64,000 nucleotides of DNA from Ilyobacter polytropus DSM 2926 (lineage in GTDB: Bacteria > Fusobacteriota > Fusobacteriia > Fusobacteriales > Fusobacteriaceae): NCBI RefSeq assembly GCF_000165505.1, contig NC_014632.1, positions 930,001 to 994,000 on the forward strand. The letters are read 5' to 3'. Below, one piece after another: positions 34,900-44,585 of the stretch; the stretch's first letter is position 1, and every line of letters begins with the position of its first letter. Below the pieces are notes generated by a model. The model saw nothing but the letters and a program-made list of their open reading frames with translations. It had not been told where the DNA came from and searched no databases. Made by a program: the position numbers and the translations under genes.

Positions 34900-35307
34900 A
34901 TGAAGCGATTTTTATTATTAGCAATAATGTTGTTGAGCTTCTCTTTTTCTTATAGCTCTAGTAGCTACACAGCTGAGAAGGGGATAGTGCAATCATTACT
35001 GGAAAAAACAGGTATAAAAAAAGATCGGAGCAAGGATTTCAAAGTAGACGATATAAAAGTTTTTACTGAAAAAAAAGATTATAGAAGGATAAACATAGAT
35101 ATAAAGAATGTTGGATCTGAGAATTATGAGTCAGTTACCTTTTCAATTTTGTTGGGAAAGACAGAGGAATCAATGTCAGAAGTATATACTTTTACTATTT
35201 ATGACTTTGATTCTGGTAAAAAATATAAATTCGACTCTAAGGTATATGTGGGAGATGTAAGAGGCAGAAATGCAGAAGTTAGATTTATAGGGGGAAAAGC
35301 TGAATAG
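34900..35307 (+). CDS. Small secreted protein of unknown function
   Basis: 135 residues from the ATG at 34900, six bases after a G-rich SD; an ATG two codons earlier lies too close to it. A signal peptide (KRFLLLAIMLLSFSFSYS) is followed by Ser-rich sequence, then a beta-rich segment (RRINIDIKNVGSENYESVTF) that resembles an Ig-like or FxLYD-type fold. It has no Cys in the mature part. Its stop lies inside the terminator hairpin before polA. I do not recognise the family. Confidence 0.65.
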   Translation: MKRFLLLAIMLLSFSFSYSSSSYTAEKGIVQSLLEKTGIKKDRSKDFKVDDIKVFTEKKDYRRINIDIKNVGSENYESVTFSILLGKTEESMSEVYTFTIYDFDSGKKYKFDSKVYVGDVRGRNAEVRFIGGKAE

Positions 35308-35320
35308 CTTTTCCTCTTTT
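35293..35320 (+). terminator. Terminator overlapping the end of the secreted-protein gene
   Basis: ggaaaagct-gaat-agcttttcc followed by TcTTTT. The stop codon at 35305-35307 falls in it. Confidence 0.8.
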
Positions 35321-35322
35321 GT

Positions 35323-35352
35323 TTTGCAGAGGAAGTTTAGCTGTGTTATAAT
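35323..35352 (+). promoter_or_regulatory. Promoter of the polA operon
   Basis: TTTGCA (35323-35328) and TATAAT (35347-35352) are separated by 18 bases, with the -10 36 bases before the polA ATG. Confidence 0.55.
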
Positions 35353-35388
35353 AAGGCGAAAAATCCGAAAAAAAGGGAGATCTGAAAT

Positions 35389-38100
35389 ATGAAAAGAGCT
35401 GTGCTTTTGGATGTAAGTGCAATTATGTATAGAGCATTTTTTGCTCATATGAATTTTAAGACAAAAAATGAACCTACAGGAGCAGTATTTGGTTTTACAA
35501 ATACGCTGTTGTCAATTATTGATGAGTTTTCCCCTGATTATATAGGGGCTGCCTTTGACGTCAAAAGATCAACTCTGAAAAGAAGTGAAAAGTATAAAGA
35601 TTATAAATCTGCCAGAAAACCAATACCTGAAGACCTAGTAACTCAAATTCCAAGGATAGAGGACCTTTTGGATTGTTTTGGTATAGAAAAATTTAAAATA
35701 GACGGTCACGAGGCAGATGATGTTATAGGGGCCTTGGCCAAGAAACTCTCTGCAGACAATATTGAAGTCTATATAATAACAGGAGATAAAGACCTTTCTC
35801 AGCTTGTTGATGACAACATAAACATAGCTCTTTTGGGAAAAGGTGAGGGAAAAGAAAGGTTCAAAATACTCAGAACCGAAGAAGATGTGGTAGAACAGTT
35901 AGGAGTAAAACCTAATGATATACCTGATTTATTTGGACTTATAGGGGATGCCAGTGACGGTATTCCAGGAGTTCGTAAGATAGGGTCTAAAAAAGCTTTG
36001 GTAATGCTACAAAAGTATAAGAATCTAGAAGGAGTCTATAATCACATTGATGAACTATCTGATCTTCCGGGAATAGGAAAGGGCCTCGTAAAGAATATAG
36101 AGGAAGATAAAGACCTTGCATTTCTGAGCAGAGATTTGGCAACAATAGATTTAGAGATACCTGTAGATTATGATCCTCATAAACTTCAGCACGGTATAGA
36201 AAAGAATAGGCTTTATAACCTCTTTAAAAATCTAGAGTTCAAGGCTCTTATAAAAAAGTTAAACCTGAAAGAACAAGAGCCGGAAAAAGAAGCTTTAGAA
36301 GAGCATAAAAAGAATTCTTCAAAGGAAAATAAACAAATGAGTCTTTTCGGAGGGAAAGTTTCAGAAGAGATCGTTGTTGAAAGAGAAAATAAAATAATTA
36401 CAACTGAAGATATGTTTGAAGATATGCTTAAAAAAGCAAAGTCTGAAAAAATTGCAGCTATTTTATATGGAGATTGTGGAATATCTGTAACCTTAAAAAG
36501 TGGGAATTATTATATGCCTCTTAGTCATGACTATATAGGGTCTGAGAATAACAGCATAGAACTTTTGAAAAAATTCTTATCTGCTGATATAGAATTTATC
36601 TCATATAAGTTTAAGGATATTTTAAATGAAGGATATGAGATAAAAAACATTCATTTTGATGTCATGATAGCGTATTTTCTTCTAACTGCCCAGACTAAAG
36701 AGAGTATAGAGGTTGTTCTTCATAATGAAACTGGGGATGATTTTCCTCTGTATAAAGATATTTTCGGGAAAGAAGACCCATCAAAACTTCCAGTAGAAGA
36801 ATACGGAGAATTTATGATGAAAAGAAGTGAATCTCTATATGATATATATAAAGATCTGAAAAATAGAATCGAACTAGAGGATATGCATGATCTTTTTTAT
36901 AATGTAGAGATGAAACTAATTTTAATTCTTTCTAAGATGGAACAAGAGGGGATAGCCATAGACCCTGAATATTTTCGAGAATTTAGTTTAGAACTTTCCG
37001 ATAAACTTCAAGAGTTGAAAAAAAATATATTCAAGATATCTGAAGAGGAATTTAACCTGAATTCACCAAAACAACTTGCAGAAATACTTTTTATGAAGCT
37101 CAATATTGAGCCAGTTAGTAAGACTAAGACCGGTTTTTCTACAAATGTAGATGTGTTAGAGACACTTAGAGACAGAGGAGAGAAAATAGCTGAATATATA
37201 TTAGACTACAGGAAACTTACAAAACTTCAGAGCACATATGTAGACGCCCTTCCCAAACTGGCAGATGAAAGAAACAGGCTTCATACAACTTTTAATCAGA
37301 CAGGTGCGGCCACAGGAAGGCTGTCATCTTCAAACCCAAATCTTCAGAATATACCTGTAAAAAGTGACGAGGGAATAAAAATAAGACGTGGTTTTATATC
37401 TGATAAAGGGAATACCCTTTTGGCAATTGATTATTCTCAGATAGAACTCCGAGTACTAGCAGAACTTTCAAAAGATGAGACTCTCATAAAAGCTTACTCA
37501 GACGGACTAGACCTTCATGATCTTACGGCAAAAAAAATATTTGATATAGACACAGATGTAACAAGAAGTCAAAGAACCATGGCAAAAATAGTTAATTTTA
37601 GTATTATTTACGGTAAAACCCCTTTTGGACTTTCTAAAGAGTTGGGAATAAGTCAAAAAGACGCTAAAGAGTATATAAAAAGATATTTTGAACAATATCC
37701 GAGAGTCAAAGAACTTGAAGAGAAAATTATAAAAAATGCAGAAGAAACTGGATATGTAAAAACTTATTTTGGAAGAAAAAGATCAGTAGACGGGATCAGT
37801 TCAAAGAACGGGAATATAAAAAAACAGGCTGACAGAATGGCTGTAAATACTGTTATTCAGGGAACAGCAGCTGATATTCTAAAAAAAGTGATGATAGAGA
37901 TAGATAAAAAGATCAAAGATAAAAACGATATTAAAATGAATCTTCAAGTTCATGATGAACTAATTTTTGAAGTTAAAGATGAGAGCGTAGAAAAATATGC
38001 AGATCTAATAAAAAATATAATGGAAAACAGCATAAAATTCAAAAATGTTAAACTAGAGGCAAATGTTGCCCAAGGAAAAAACTGGGCAGAAGCCAAATAA
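35389..38100 (+). CDS. polA: DNA polymerase I
   Basis: 903 residues. The 5'-nuclease domain is N-terminal (LLDVSAIMYRAFFA; IDGHEADDVIGALA; TGDKDLSQL). The middle 3'-5' exonuclease domain, about residues 310-480, lacks the FDTET-type acidic motif: the matching region reads AAILYGDCGIS, so proofreading is probably lost, as in Taq and Bacillus enzymes. The polymerase motifs are complete: A, AIDYSQIELR; B, RSQRTMAKIVNFSIIYG; C, QVHDELIFE. It fills gaps in repair and removes RNA primers. whiA follows after 12 bases. Confidence 0.97.
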   Translation: MKRAVLLDVSAIMYRAFFAHMNFKTKNEPTGAVFGFTNTLLSIIDEFSPDYIGAAFDVKRSTLKRSEKYKDYKSARKPIPEDLVTQIPRIEDLLDCFGIEKFKIDGHEADDVIGALAKKLSADNIEVYIITGDKDLSQLVDDNINIALLGKGEGKERFKILRTEEDVVEQLGVKPNDIPDLFGLIGDASDGIPGVRKIGSKKALVMLQKYKNLEGVYNHIDELSDLPGIGKGLVKNIEEDKDLAFLSRDLATIDLEIPVDYDPHKLQHGIEKNRLYNLFKNLEFKALIKKLNLKEQEPEKEALEEHKKNSSKENKQMSLFGGKVSEEIVVERENKIITTEDMFEDMLKKAKSEKIAAILYGDCGISVTLKSGNYYMPLSHDYIGSENNSIELLKKFLSADIEFISYKFKDILNEGYEIKNIHFDVMIAYFLLTAQTKESIEVVLHNETGDDFPLYKDIFGKEDPSKLPVEEYGEFMMKRSESLYDIYKDLKNRIELEDMHDLFYNVEMKLILILSKMEQEGIAIDPEYFREFSLELSDKLQELKKNIFKISEEEFNLNSPKQLAEILFMKLNIEPVSKTKTGFSTNVDVLETLRDRGEKIAEYILDYRKLTKLQSTYVDALPKLADERNRLHTTFNQTGAATGRLSSSNPNLQNIPVKSDEGIKIRRGFISDKGNTLLAIDYSQIELRVLAELSKDETLIKAYSDGLDLHDLTAKKIFDIDTDVTRSQRTMAKIVNFSIIYGKTPFGLSKELGISQKDAKEYIKRYFEQYPRVKELEEKIIKNAEETGYVKTYFGRKRSVDGISSKNGNIKKQADRMAVNTVIQGTAADILKKVMIEIDKKIKDKNDIKMNLQVHDELIFEVKDESVEKYADLIKNIMENSIKFKNVKLEANVAQGKNWAEAK

Positions 38101-38112
38101 AGGGGTGGGGAG

Positions 38113-39027
38113 ATGTCATATACTCACATGGTAAAAGAGGAGGTCTTAAAAAAAGAGATTAGTTCTCCTTTGGAAAAATTTTTAGAGATATATTCTTTTT
38201 TAAAGGGTAAAAATTCAATTTTAGAAGACAGGATAGAGATAAAACTTGAGAATAGAGAGATAGCAGAGAGAGTATATGAATTTTTAAAAGAGATTACTCA
38301 GATGAAGATTTTTATAAAGTATTCTGTGAGCAGAAGGTTAGGGGAGCATAATGTTTATACCATAAGCCTTCCTAAACAAAAAGGCTACACTGATTTTATA
38401 CGCAAGCTTAACAGATATGATAATATCGAACTTGCTGCTTATGATGAAAAATTCAAGGGTTTTTTAAGGGGGCTTTTTCTTAGCTGTGGATACATAAAAT
38501 CACCTGATAAAGAGTATGCAATGGATTTTTTTATCGATAGTGAAGAAATCGGAGAAAAACTTTATAAGACTTTGAAAAAGAAGAACAAAAGAGTATTTAA
38601 AACTAAAAAAAGAAATAAAGCTCTTATTTATCTCAGAAATTCTGAAGATATTATGGATATAATGGTCAACGTGGGAGCTATCACAGAGTTTTTCAAATAT
38701 GAAGAAGTAACTATGATGAGAGATTTGAAAAATAAAACCATTAGAGAGATCAATTGGGAAGTGGCCAATGAAACTAAGACTCTAGACACTGGAAAAAAAC
38801 AGATAAAAATGATAAAATACATTGGCAAGAAAATTGGATTAAATAATCTGACTGGTGTTCTTGAAGAAGTAGCTTTTTTAAGACTTCATAATCCTGAAAG
38901 TTCTCTTACAGAACTTGCAGAGATGGTGGGAATATCCAAATCTGGAATAAGAAATAGATTTCGTAGAATAGAACAGGTTTACAATGAGTTGATAGAAAAA
39001 GAAAAAACAGGAGACAAACAAGAGTGA
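38113..39027 (+). CDS. whiA: DNA-binding protein WhiA
   Basis: 304 residues. The N-terminal half is a degenerate LAGLIDADG-type domain (KGFLRGLFLSCGYIKSP). The C-terminal third holds the WhiA helix-turn-helix (SLTELAEMVGISKSGIRNRF). WhiA is best known from actinobacteria and Firmicutes, where it affects sporulation, division and chromosome segregation. The usual neighbours there are yvcK and yvcJ; here it lies between polA and ribF. It suggests a role in growth control in this diderm. Confidence 0.92.
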   Translation: MSYTHMVKEEVLKKEISSPLEKFLEIYSFLKGKNSILEDRIEIKLENREIAERVYEFLKEITQMKIFIKYSVSRRLGEHNVYTISLPKQKGYTDFIRKLNRYDNIELAAYDEKFKGFLRGLFLSCGYIKSPDKEYAMDFFIDSEEIGEKLYKTLKKKNKRVFKTKKRNKALIYLRNSEDIMDIMVNVGAITEFFKYEEVTMMRDLKNKTIREINWEVANETKTLDTGKKQIKMIKYIGKKIGLNNLTGVLEEVAFLRLHNPESSLTELAEMVGISKSGIRNRFRRIEQVYNELIEKEKTGDKQE

Positions 39028-39033
39028 GGGGCT

Positions 39034-39975
39034 ATGAAAATAATAGAAAATATATTTACAACAGAGGAAAAGTTCCCAAATACATATGTAGCTATTGGTT
39101 CTTTTGACGGAATACATTCGGGACATAAAGAGGTTATATGTTCTGCAGTCAAAAGAGCAAAGGAAAAAAACGGCAAGTCGGTTGTATTTACCTTTGCCAA
39201 TCATCCCATGGAGGTTGTGGACAAAAACAGAGCTCCAAAACTTATAAATTCAAAAGAGGAGAAGATCCATATTCTAGAGGACATGGGAGTTGACTATATA
39301 ATTTTCCAACCCTTTGACAATGAGTTTTCTACAATGGCTCCTTTCGATTTTGTAGAAGAGGTACTTAAAGAAAAATTAAGTGCTAAGGAGATTTTTGTCG
39401 GTTTTAACTTTTCCTTTGGTGAAGGTGGAGTTGCTAAGACTGATGATCTCATAGAATTGGGTAAGGCAGTGAATATAAAAGTAAATAAGATACCTCCTGT
39501 AAAAATAGATGACCGTGTAATAAGTTCTACCCTTATAAGAAAACTTATTACTAAGGGTGATTTAGATAGAGTTAAAGAATATCTGGGATACCCGGTTTTT
39601 ATAATAGGAGAAGTAATTCACGGTAAAAAATACGGAAGGAAAATGGGCTTTCCCACAGCAAATCTGAGTATATTGAATAAGGTGTATCCGCCTTTTGGTA
39701 TATACGGAGCCTCTGTGAAAATAGAGGGAGACGAAAAAGAACATGATGCAGTGGTAAATATAGGAAGAAATCCCACTTTAAAGCCTGGAGAGCAGAGTAT
39801 AGAGGTTCATATCCTTGATTTTGATGAATACATCTATGGGAAAAAGCTTTATGTAAAACTTGTAAAGTTTTTAAGAGAGGAAAAAAGATTTTCGTCTATG
39901 GATGAGCTAAAAAAAGTAATAAGAAATGATGTCATGACATGGAAAAATTATTTAGAAGAGGGACCTTATGAATAA
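39034..39975 (+). CDS. ribF: Bifunctional riboflavin kinase/FAD synthetase
   Basis: 313 residues. The N-terminal FAD synthetase half has the nucleotidyltransferase motif AIGSFDGIHSGH near residues 18-29 and the SSTLIRKLI signature near 165-173. The C-terminal flavokinase half has GRKMGFPTANLS and NIGRNPTL. It makes FMN and then FAD from riboflavin. The gene starts seven bases after whiA and its end overlaps scpA by eight bases. Confidence 0.95.
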   Translation: MKIIENIFTTEEKFPNTYVAIGSFDGIHSGHKEVICSAVKRAKEKNGKSVVFTFANHPMEVVDKNRAPKLINSKEEKIHILEDMGVDYIIFQPFDNEFSTMAPFDFVEEVLKEKLSAKEIFVGFNFSFGEGGVAKTDDLIELGKAVNIKVNKIPPVKIDDRVISSTLIRKLITKGDLDRVKEYLGYPVFIIGEVIHGKKYGRKMGFPTANLSILNKVYPPFGIYGASVKIEGDEKEHDAVVNIGRNPTLKPGEQSIEVHILDFDEYIYGKKLYVKLVKFLREEKRFSSMDELKKVIRNDVMTWKNYLEEGPYE

Positions 39976-40645
39976 TGTAACTCTTAAAATTGACAATTTT
40001 GAGGGACCGTTGGACCTTTTACTTCATCTAATTGATAAAAAAGAGTTAGAGATTGCTAAAATAAAGATATCTCAGCTTATAGATGAGTATCTTAGTTTTT
40101 TATCAAATCTAAAAAGAGAAAATTTAAGTATTAAAGTTGAGTTTCTCATAATAGCTAGTGAACTCCTTGAAATAAAAGCTCTTTCTATACTGAATATGAG
40201 AGAGAGAGAAAAACGGGAAGAAGAACTAGGAAAAAGACTACAGGAATATAAATTTTATAAAGATATAACAGTTAAAATAAGGGAATTGGAAAATGAATTT
40301 AATATCCCCTATACCAGAGAGGAAGGTAAAAGAATAAAAAAAATTCCTTCCCAGGAGTTTGATCTTAGTAAACTTTCAATAATTGATATATTTAAGGCCT
40401 ATAGCAATTACATTGAAGAAAATGTGAGAGAAACTCTGGAAATAAATACAGATCAAAAGTATTATCTCCAGGAAGAGATGGAAAAAATAAAAGAATTTTC
40501 TTCTGAAGAAAAAATTAATTTAAATAAAATCTTTGAAAATGCAGAAAACAAGATACATCTTGTATATATTCTTCTTGCCATTTTAGAATTATACAAAGTA
40601 AATTTAATAGAAATAGAAGGGGAAACCCTGAAAGTTTTAAAATAA
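39968..40645 (+). CDS. scpA: Segregation and condensation protein A
   Basis: 225 residues. The N-terminus IDNFEGPLDLLLHLIDKKEL is diagnostic. The middle is a charged helical stretch (REREKREEELGKRLQEYKFY) and the C-terminal part is a winged-helix region. ScpA is the kleisin that closes the SMC ring in chromosome organisation. The partner scpB is not in the window. Its stop lies at the edge of a strong terminator, so this ends the polA operon. Confidence 0.94.
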   Translation: MNNVTLKIDNFEGPLDLLLHLIDKKELEIAKIKISQLIDEYLSFLSNLKRENLSIKVEFLIIASELLEIKALSILNMREREKREEELGKRLQEYKFYKDITVKIRELENEFNIPYTREEGKRIKKIPSQEFDLSKLSIIDIFKAYSNYIEENVRETLEINTDQKYYLQEEMEKIKEFSSEEKINLNKIFENAENKIHLVYILLAILELYKVNLIEIEGETLKVLK

Positions 40646-40670
40646 GTGACAAGGTTCTTGTCACTTTTTA
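40644..40670 (+). terminator. Terminator after scpA
   Basis: aagtgacaag-gtt-cttgtcacttttt, a 10-bp stem with Ts, just before murJ. Confidence 0.9.
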
Positions 40671-40701
40671 TATGATTACTATAAAAGATGATGGTGATGA
40701 A

Positions 40702-42162
40702 ATGTTTAGAAGTGGAATATTGGTAATGTTAATAACAATGGCAAGTAGAATTTTAGGTCTGGTCAGAACGGCATTGATAGCCTATTATTTTGGAGCTACT
40801 AAATTTACAGATGCTTATTTTAGTGCATTTAAAATAAGTAACTTATTCAGACAGCTTCTAGGAGAGGGGGCCTTAGGGACTGTTTTTATCCCTATCTATA
40901 ACGAAAGAGTTGTCAAACACGGTGAAAACTCAGGGAAACAGCTTATTTTTTCAATACTAAATCTTCTCTTTATAGGAACATCTATTATCACTTTATGTAT
41001 GATTGTTTTTTCTAATCAGATTATAGACATGATAGTAATGGGGTATCCTCTAGAAACTAAAATTATAGCATCTAGACTTCTAAAAATTATGTCGGTTTAT
41101 CTCGTATTTATAGGAATGTCCGGAATGATATGTGCCGTCTTAAATAATTTTAAACAATTTGCAGTACCTGCTTCGACTTCCCTTCTTTTTAATATTGCGA
41201 TAATTATATCTGCTGTATTTTGGGGTAAATCAGTTGGAATTGACGCATTGGCAATTGGTGTTGTTGTAGGTGGTTTGCTCCAGCTTTTTATAGTATTGCC
41301 TAGTTTTTTTAAAATTATAAAGAAATATAAATTTTCTATAGATCTGAAAGATCCGTCACTGAAAAGAGTTTTTTATCTTATTTTGCCAATGCTTTTAGGA
41401 ATATTTGCAAAGCAGATCAATAGTGTAGTGGATCAATTTTTTGCTTCTTATTTAAAATCCGGGGGAGTAACAGCTTTAGAAAATGCAACGAGACTCTACA
41501 ATTTACCCTTAGGGGTCTTTGGAATATCGATTGCTACAGTTATCTACCCCAGTATGTCTAAATCAATAGAGAGAAAAGATTTTGATGATGTGAAAAAGAG
41601 TCTTGGCAAGGGTTTAAATGTCCTTTTATTTCTTATAATTCCCTCTATGGCAGTACTTACCATATACTCTAAAGATGTTATATCTCTTGTGTTTTCATAC
41701 GGGAAATACAGCGAAAATGCAGTGATGATAACTTCTCAGTCATTATTTTATTATTCTGTAGGTCTTTATTTTTATACTGCTATCCATCTTCTCAGCAGAG
41801 CTTTCTACGGCATGAAAAATACAAAAGACCCGGTAAAATTTTCTATTTTTTCTATAATAATCAATATAATTTTTAATGCACTTCTTATACAAAAACTTCA
41901 GCACAGAGGACTGGCTCTTGCTACTTCTATTGCTTCAGGAGTCAACTTTTTTCTCCTAATATATTATTTTAGAAAGAAATATATAGGGGTAGATCTAAAA
42001 AAGATGGGCGGATTTTTATTGAAAATTTTGGCTTCAACAATAATAGCTATATTTTCAAGTTATTTTATAGATATAATTTTTATCAAACTTTTGGTTTTTT
42101 CAATTGTTTATCTTGTTCCTTGGGCAATACCTCTTAAAAGGAGGGGAATAGATGTATTCTAA
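40702..42162 (+). CDS. murJ: Lipid II flippase MurJ
   Basis: 486 residues with about 14 membrane segments and the MviN/MurJ start FRSGILVMLITMASRILGLVR. The ATG at 40702 has a weak SD (ggtga); an ATG 30 bases upstream lies in the T run of the previous terminator and is rejected. The family features RQLLGEGALGTVFIPIYNE and the GGLLQL segment are present. MurJ flips lipid II across the inner membrane for peptidoglycan synthesis. The methyltransferase gene overlaps its end by 11 bases. Confidence 0.93.
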   Translation: MFRSGILVMLITMASRILGLVRTALIAYYFGATKFTDAYFSAFKISNLFRQLLGEGALGTVFIPIYNERVVKHGENSGKQLIFSILNLLFIGTSIITLCMIVFSNQIIDMIVMGYPLETKIIASRLLKIMSVYLVFIGMSGMICAVLNNFKQFAVPASTSLLFNIAIIISAVFWGKSVGIDALAIGVVVGGLLQLFIVLPSFFKIIKKYKFSIDLKDPSLKRVFYLILPMLLGIFAKQINSVVDQFFASYLKSGGVTALENATRLYNLPLGVFGISIATVIYPSMSKSIERKDFDDVKKSLGKGLNVLLFLIIPSMAVLTIYSKDVISLVFSYGKYSENAVMITSQSLFYYSVGLYFYTAIHLLSRAFYGMKNTKDPVKFSIFSIIINIIFNALLIQKLQHRGLALATSIASGVNFFLLIYYFRKKYIGVDLKKMGGFLLKILASTIIAIFSSYFIDIIFIKLLVFSIVYLVPWAIPLKRRGIDVF

Positions 42163-43687
42163 TGAACTCTCTACATCAACTAATTATAAAGTTTATACCC
42201 CGAAAAAGATAGCTGATGAAATGGTAGATAAATCCTTGGAATTTTATTTTGAAGGAGAGTATTCAAAAGAAAAAATAGATAAACTTCGAATTGCAGATAT
42301 ATCCTGTGGTACGGGAAACTTACTCTTAGCTGTTCTTGAAAAGATGATGGAGATTTCAAAAGAAGTATACGGAGAGTATAAATACAATCCCAAATGGATA
42401 GAGGGCTACGATATTGATATAGAGGCTCTAGAAAAACTCAGAATTCGAAGCCAAATATTATTAAAAAAATATGGTGTGACAGGAGAGATATCGACATTTT
42501 GTAAAAATTCTATAATATATTCCAATGAAAAAAAGTATAAAATTATATTGGGAAATCCACCTTATTTCGGAGAAAAAAATAATAAAGAGATATTTCAGGA
42601 ATTAAAAAAAAATGATTTCGGAAGTCGATATTACGAGGGTAAGATGGATTATTTTTATTACTTTATTGAGAAAGGAATTGACCTTTTAGAAAATAAAGGT
42701 ATATTATCCTATATAACAACAAATTACTGGCTTAAAGCAGACCATGCCACCAAACTGCGGGAGAAAATTAAAACTGAGACAGACTTCAAATATGTAAATA
42801 ATTATAATATTTCAGTTTTTAAAAATGCACCTGGACAACATAATTTTGTTTTTTCTCTCCAAAAGTCAAAAGGAAATGATGAATTTGAAGTTATAGATGA
42901 AAACAAAAAATATATTTCAAGAAATTCACTTATTTATAATGGCATTGGGAAAATAATATTGGCTTCACAAGAGGAATTGAAAAATCTAAAAAAAATATAT
43001 AATAACCGAACTCACACACTAGGTGAATTACTAAATATAAATCAAGGTATCGTTAGCGGGTGTGATAAAGCATTCGTATTTAAAGAGTATCAGGAAAATT
43101 TTTCTGAGTATTTAAAACCCTTTTATAAAAACAAAGATATTCATAAATATGTGGTTGAAGAATATAGCAAATTTTGGATACTTTATATTGATAGAGATAC
43201 TAAAGTTAATGAGAGAGTTTTAGATCATTTGGAAAAACACAGAGAAAAATTGGAGTCTAGAAGAGAGGCTAAAAATAAAAAAATCAACTGGTGGGAACTT
43301 CAGTGGGCACGGGATAATAAAATTTTTGGACAACCAAAAATAGTCGGACGTCAAAGAAGCAGATATAATAAATTTGCATATACGGAAAAAGAATTTCACG
43401 GAAGTGCAGACATCTATTATCTAACTAAAAAATCTAAAAAGATAAATCTTTTATATATTTTAGGCTATCTTAATTCAAGTTCTTTTTATAGTTGGTTTAG
43501 ATATAACGGCAAAGTAAAAGGATATAATCTTGAATTATATTCTACTCCATTAAAAGAAACACCTATTTATTACCCAGATGATCCAAATAAAATTAACTAT
43601 ATTGAAACCTTGGTAAAACAGCAAATAGTAAATTATGACGAAAAAATTCAAACTAAGATAGACGAATATTTTAAAAATACATATTAA
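42152..43687 (+). CDS. Solitary TaqI-like N6-adenine DNA methyltransferase
   Basis: 511 residues. Motif I (SAM binding) is ADISCGTGNLL at 48-58, and motif IV is GNPPYFG at 134-140, with Asn135-Pro-Pro-Tyr138, the N6-adenine signature. After about residue 290 a TaqI-type specificity region follows (LGELLNINQGIVSG; KIVGRQRSRYNKF; LGYLNSSSFYSW). The domain order is gamma-class, Eco57I/TaqI type, but no endonuclease domain is fused and no restriction gene is adjacent. Its start overlaps murJ, so it is probably co-expressed with cell-wall synthesis. It may be an orphan regulatory methyltransferase or a degenerate restriction system. Confidence 0.87.
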   Translation: MYSNELSTSTNYKVYTPKKIADEMVDKSLEFYFEGEYSKEKIDKLRIADISCGTGNLLLAVLEKMMEISKEVYGEYKYNPKWIEGYDIDIEALEKLRIRSQILLKKYGVTGEISTFCKNSIIYSNEKKYKIILGNPPYFGEKNNKEIFQELKKNDFGSRYYEGKMDYFYYFIEKGIDLLENKGILSYITTNYWLKADHATKLREKIKTETDFKYVNNYNISVFKNAPGQHNFVFSLQKSKGNDEFEVIDENKKYISRNSLIYNGIGKIILASQEELKNLKKIYNNRTHTLGELLNINQGIVSGCDKAFVFKEYQENFSEYLKPFYKNKDIHKYVVEEYSKFWILYIDRDTKVNERVLDHLEKHREKLESRREAKNKKINWWELQWARDNKIFGQPKIVGRQRSRYNKFAYTEKEFHGSADIYYLTKKSKKINLLYILGYLNSSSFYSWFRYNGKVKGYNLELYSTPLKETPIYYPDDPNKINYIETLVKQQIVNYDEKIQTKIDEYFKNTY

Positions 43688-43710
43688 AGGGGTGCCTAGG
43701 CACCCCTTTA
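43685..43710. terminator. Perfectly palindromic bidirectional terminator
   Basis: A 26-base perfect palindrome centred on gtgcctaggcac. It overlaps the methyltransferase stop codon and faces the converging gene at 43717. Confidence 0.85.
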
Positions 43711-43716
43711 ATATTT

Positions 43717-43998
43717 TTAAGATATTTTAACTCCCTTGATATCGTCTAAGTCAAATTTTAATGAGAAGAAAATTTGAGATTTATCGGAACATCCTCTTTC
43801 ACTTGCTTGTTTGATATCCTCTATATCCATATCTAGAATATCACCCTTTTCAAAACTTCTTAACTTACAATTCCTACACTTTTCCAGTGCAGGATCATAA
43901 CATCCGTATCCTTCTAAAAGAAGATTATTTTTTTCAATAAAATATACAATTTTTGCTTCCCGATCAAAATCTCGTGGAAAATTGATGCTTAAAACCAT
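43717..43998 (-). CDS. Small Cys-containing protein of unknown function
   Basis: 93 residues from the ATG at 43998, five bases after aaggagg; a longer frame upstream lacks an SD. It contains GYGCYDPALEKCRNCKLR, whose three Cys residues could form a metal or disulfide site, plus a lone Cys later. The remainder is acidic and beta-rich. There is no signal peptide or membrane segment. I do not recognise it. Confidence 0.6.
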   Translation of the reverse strand: MVLSINFPRDFDREAKIVYFIEKNNLLLEGYGCYDPALEKCRNCKLRSFEKGDILDMDIEDIKQASERGCSDKSQIFFSLKFDLDDIKGVKIS

Positions 43999-44204
43999 TT
44001 GTCCCTCCTTAATCATATAACCTAAAGATATTTACTCCATAAACTGAACTTTCCTTCATTTTTGACAACTTTTTTTTTGAGAATATCGACCCAAGGACAG
44101 TTAAAAATCTCTTTGGAAAATAAGATACTTAAACAAACATAAGATGCCAAATCATCAGCGTGAATAAGACAACAAACATTTATTTAGTGTGGAAGTAGGA
44201 AAGA

Positions 44205-44480
44205 CTAATATCGTTCAACAATAATTGAGTAATAAGATTTTTTAGTCTCACCTGTTGCTATGTCTAGTATCTCAGGTTCATGTTCTGTAACTTTAAATTT
44301 AAGAAGATGTTCTTTTATATCTTCAGCTTCGAAGATATGGGGCTCTAATTCAACTTTATCATCACTTTTGAACCGTATGATAATCTCTTTATTGTTCACC
44401 ATACACCTTTTGGATTCTGGATCTAATAACTCATATCCAAATCTTTCAAGCTGATTAATCAACTCATCTATTAAAGCCAT
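44205..44480 (-). CDS. Small protein of unknown function
   Basis: 91 residues from the ATG at 44480, six bases after gaggaggtg; a GTG three codons upstream sits inside the SD. The sequence is a short helix (ALIDELINQLERFGYELL) followed by beta strands with many acidic residues (VELEPHIFEAEDIKEHL) and one Cys. It has no signal peptide. A neighbour on the same strand also encodes a small protein. I do not recognise the family. Confidence 0.6.
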   Translation of the reverse strand: MALIDELINQLERFGYELLDPESKRCMVNNKEIIIRFKSDDKVELEPHIFEAEDIKEHLLKFKVTEHEPEILDIATGETKKSYYSIIVERY

Positions 44481-44542
44481 ATTGAACACCTCCTCTTATA
44501 TATTTTTTCTTCATGAAGATTAATTTTCCTTTAAAAAAATAA

Positions 44543-44576
44543 AAAACCTGTCTAAAAAAAATAGAAAGGTTTTTTT
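44543..44576 (-). terminator. Terminator after the macAB-tolC operon
   Basis: tagaaaggtttt and aaaacctgtcta pair with one mismatch near the end of the last gene. Ts on the minus strand come from the A run on the left. Confidence 0.65.
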
Positions 44577-44585
44577 ATAATTAGA

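Noticed and set aside
40672-40701. Upstream ATG as the murJ start
   Set aside because: It lies in the T run of the preceding terminator and has no SD; the next ATG gives the family start.
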